Shown one piece after another: positions 61,001-64,000 of a stretch of DNA of 64,000 bases (positions are counted from its first letter, which is position 1; each line of letters opens with the position of its first letter). The notes below the pieces were generated by a model. The model was not told where the DNA came from, made no database searches, and saw only the letters and a list, made by a program, of their open reading frames with translations. The DNA is taken from positions 11,106,232 through 11,170,231 of the forward strand of contig VZDJ01006585.1 of NCBI GenBank assembly GCA_008694505.1, in the 5' to 3' direction. A program made the position numbers and the translations under genes. The stretch is from Cyanoderma ruficeps. Lineage: Eukaryota > Chordata > Aves > Passeriformes > Timaliidae.

Positions 61001-63111
61001 TATGGAATTGTAGACATTGTTCCCAGGGATATTAATACACATTTAACTTTAAGGAGGTCCTTAACCCCCACTTACTTTGATGGTACTCAAATTAAGTAAT
61101 CAGTTTGAAGAAGGTGCTTATATACTTACCTGAATTAAGTAATTGTCTCATTTTCAGATTTTTTTAAAGATTATATTAATTTTATCTTCCAAATTCAAAT
61201 AAAAAATAAATAGTCAATATATCATTTAGAAACAGAATTTGGATGATGTTTTAAATTAACCCCAAAAAACATCAAGTCCTAGAGAAATATAAATTGACTT
61301 AAGATTGAAGATTTTAGTTCCAAAATGAAAGCTTAAATACTCAAAAATGTGATTTTTGTAAAGCATAATATTTTTAGTTCATGTGTATACTTAAAATTAT
61401 TCCAACTCAAACTTCCTAGAAAAAGCAAAATATCTCACAGAACTGTAAAAAGAAATTATAGCAAATAACATTTTAGAGCTTATCATGAATAGTTTTAATG
61501 GATCTCTTTAGTTTTAGAGAGGGAAGAATAAAAATGACAATGAAGCAAAAGGCACCTAGCACATTTCTCAACCCATCTCATTGCCCCTATTAAAGATAAG
61601 ATGAAAATACCCTGCTGATGCAGAGATTTAATTTGAAGTAAGTTGCATAAACTTTGATACCTCCTCATGGGTTTCTTAACTCTGCCACAGATCTGCTATA
61701 TTCTGCATACTGTATAAACACAGTTCTGAAGGTAATTCTCACACTAAAATTAGAAAAAAGAATAGCATGCATATTTAATATCTCCCTGAAGTGTTTTACT
61801 TCAGCAATAAAGCATAGCAGTGAAGTAAGAAAAAGCTTGCAGTTGCTTTCTTGAGCTGTTTGCCTGAAAGGGATCACATTGCAGCATTTGTTTTATTATG
61901 TAGAAGTGGATTCGCCTGAATAGGAATGCATTTTTCCATATCCTGTTCAATTTATGAATGAGAAACAAAAACAAGAACAAAAAAGTCAGACAGCTGGAAG
62001 AGGCTCATGGAGCAGTCTTTGGTAATTTGGATTTAGAAACAGTAATTTTGTGGAAAAAAAACAATTCTACAATTTAAAGTATAGCATACGCTTTTTAATA
62101 AGACTTCCTTTTACAAGAAAAAGTGAAAATGGGTAGGTGGTTATCTGACTGGTTACTGTAATATTTCAGGCAACAAGATTTGCTGTAAAGTTGAAAGCAC
62201 ATAGACTGTCTTTTTTTTTTTTTTTCCTCTGGACTCATTAGCAAACTTTGGATCAATAAAGTGTTAATAAGAGAAAAATACTGGGATATATTGTTCCCTA
62301 CTATCATACTTGTATCGTGAACATACATCTACCAAGCAATTGAATTTTCTTGCAATTTCTGAAACGAAAGAGGAAAAACACTATGGAAGCTGAAATCATG
62401 GAATTTTGCAGTTTACTGACTTCCACAGGTGAAAACAGCAATTGCTAATTTAATTAATGCCTACCCTTTTTGGAATTTAGGAGAAGATATTTCATATTAT
62501 GATAGAAAATGGGAGTAGTAAGAGCTATGTTTTAATTTCTTGGGCCAAACATATAATGAAGTGCAACAAAAAGAAAGACAATTGTGAATACTGTACTCTT
62601 ATTAATTTTTAATTTAGAATTTAATTGTAACTTTCTAATCTTTTGGTACTTTTTAAAAATCGGATTATGAAGTATGATAGACAAGTAAGTGCAAAGTGTA
62701 CATTTTTCTTTCTTATGTATTTTGTGCCTCAGCAAACTGCAGTGGTAGAACTAGACTGAACTAAAATAAATGTGGTAAATTAAAAAAAGAAGTGGCAAAT
62801 ATTTTAACAGTCAGATTTTGGTTTGATTTGGTTTGATTATTTTAAGCATCTAGAATCACAGTAGACAGCAGATTTATTCCAAGGAAGTTATTGTAAATTC
62901 AAACAAGACTGAGATAGGAAATAAAATTTAAATGCAGCTCTTCAAGCATCCCATGCAGTAGTATCAAACTTATTTTTCAGGCTGATTTGTCATCCCACAT
63001 TTGTCTTCACATATTATGTCTGTACTTTTGCTGTGCCATTTATGGGTTTTTTTTAGCTTGTATTATATGTATTGTGAGGAATATATGAATACTGAAATGA
63101 ATATGTGAATT
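58054..63111. other. Unique AT-rich non-coding DNA
   Basis: No gene or interspersed repeat. A small imperfect palindrome (ATAGACTGT, two bases, ACAGTCTAT) lies at 60295-60314. Poly-T at 62210-62226. Confidence 0.65.
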
Positions 63112-63196
63112 AAATATGTGTATTCATATGCATATGTATATATATGCATATGTACATGTATATGCATGTGCATATGCGTATATATGCATATATAGA
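63112..63196. repeat. Alternating (AT/GC)-step repeat rich in GCATAT and GTATAT
   Basis: About 85 bases of CATATGCATATGTATATATA-type sequence, nearly all alternating purine and pyrimidine. Minus-strand translation gives Tyr, Ile, His and Met runs that are not a protein. Confidence 0.8.
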
Positions 63197-63975
63197 TAAA
63201 ACTATGTTTGATATGAATGAATGTGAATGTATGAATTACTAAAATAGGAGCCCAACAAAAATAAGCATGAGAGTGGTTTTGATGTGGCCCACTGTGTTTA
63301 AGTCTGACATGAACATTCACCAGTGTCTTGAGCATTGTCAGTTAAATAACAGCCGAGATTCAACTATAAACCAATGAAGTCATACAGATTGACTACTAAG
63401 TGTGACTACTAACCCAAGGATTGTCTTCATGAATGAGAGGAAGTTTGGTTATGAATTAATTTCAAACAAGATGAGGCTTCAATTAAGTCAGCTATATTAG
63501 TCCAGCAAATCACTGAAATTTTGTTGGATGTAAAGTCAGCACCGTGTTTTTCTACAGTGCATTTGAACTATAATAACATATAATATTTGAGGTTGTCTTG
63601 GTTTGTTTCTTTCTTTTTTTTTTTTTCCTCTGGAGGATTCTAGCAGCAATTTGTCCTCTTCAAGCGTAAACTCCTCTGATCAAAATCTAAAATCATAACT
63701 GGACCCTGAGAAAGCAGTGGTAACTTCTTGAAGTGTAAAAGCCTTTTTCAGTTCCACATAAAAAAGTCTCTTGACTGTCAATATTCTCCCTGGGAATTCT
63801 CCAGACTTAGCTAATGAGGTATTTTAATGCTTCTGTAGTGGCAAAAAAAGTTATTCCATTTAAGACCGTTTTAGAATCCTGGAATATCAAATAAATAACT
63901 TTGGGTCTGGATCATTCAAATCAGGTCTTCCTTTCTCTTATGTTTCCTTATTTCCTTATGTTCATCATGACTACC
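63197..63975. other. Unique non-coding DNA
   Basis: No gene or recognised repeat apart from a poly-T near 63610-63625. Confidence 0.6.
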
Positions 63976-64000
63976 TTTTTTTTTTTTTTTTTTTTTTTTT
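63976..64000. repeat. Poly-T at the window edge
   Basis: At least 25 T run to the last base. The element it may belong to lies beyond the window. Confidence 0.9.

Noticed and set aside
1..64000. CRISPR arrays, operons, phage or plasmid features
   Set aside because: No regularly spaced repeats, ribosome-binding sites or long frames; the repeat content is that of a bird nuclear genome.

Overview
The window looks like AT-rich, gene-poor nuclear DNA from a bird, most likely a songbird. The evidence is the repeat content: several CR1 non-LTR retrotransposon copies with the typical CR1 3' tail (tandem CACAGAAT on the + strand when the copy is reversed), long terminal repeats that I recognise from memory as avian endogenous-retrovirus LTR families, and one tRNA-headed SINE with a CR1-type tail, a design known from zebra finch. 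There are no bacterial-type genes or operons, no CRISPR array, no CpG island and no complete protein-coding gene. Nearly all short open frames are chance, low-complexity or antisense to CR1.

Layout. 1-15.7 kb: unique non-coding DNA with microsatellites, a 39-bp perfect tandem duplication built on an AT palindrome (5.14-5.22 kb), a 21-bp-stem hairpin (7.30-7.35 kb) and a long A/C-only tract (13.94-14.21 kb). 15.7-20.3 kb: two abutting CR1 tails, a reversed solo LTR (family A) and a 1-kb CR1 with remains of the reverse transcriptase frame. 20.3-27.6 kb: unique DNA with a 135-bp local duplication. 27.6-28.8 kb: a solo LTR of family A on the + strand with matching 5-bp target-site duplications, then an unexplained GC-rich block. 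28.8-41.9 kb: unique DNA with the best exon candidate (31515-31613), a CR1 (35.5-35.8 kb) and a G-quadruplex-type run. 41.9-42.8 kb: a third family A LTR split by a different LTR. 42.8-46.4 kb: unique DNA with a possible terminal exon (44451-44507). 46.4-51.5 kb: a retroelement cluster (CR1, LTR, CR1 carrying a SINE, CR1, GC-rich block, LTR). 51.5-64 kb: unique DNA with only simple repeats, ending in poly-T.

Genes. The best gene evidence is a 99-bp, stop-free, relatively GC-rich segment at 31515-31613 with AG/GT borders, phase 0 at both ends and coiled-coil character. A phase-compatible short terminal exon at 44451-44507 would extend the coil to a stop codon. If real, these are the last exons of a + strand gene whose other exons lie outside the window or were missed. 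I could not name the protein. Family assignments of repeats rest on remembered consensus features, not on an alignment.
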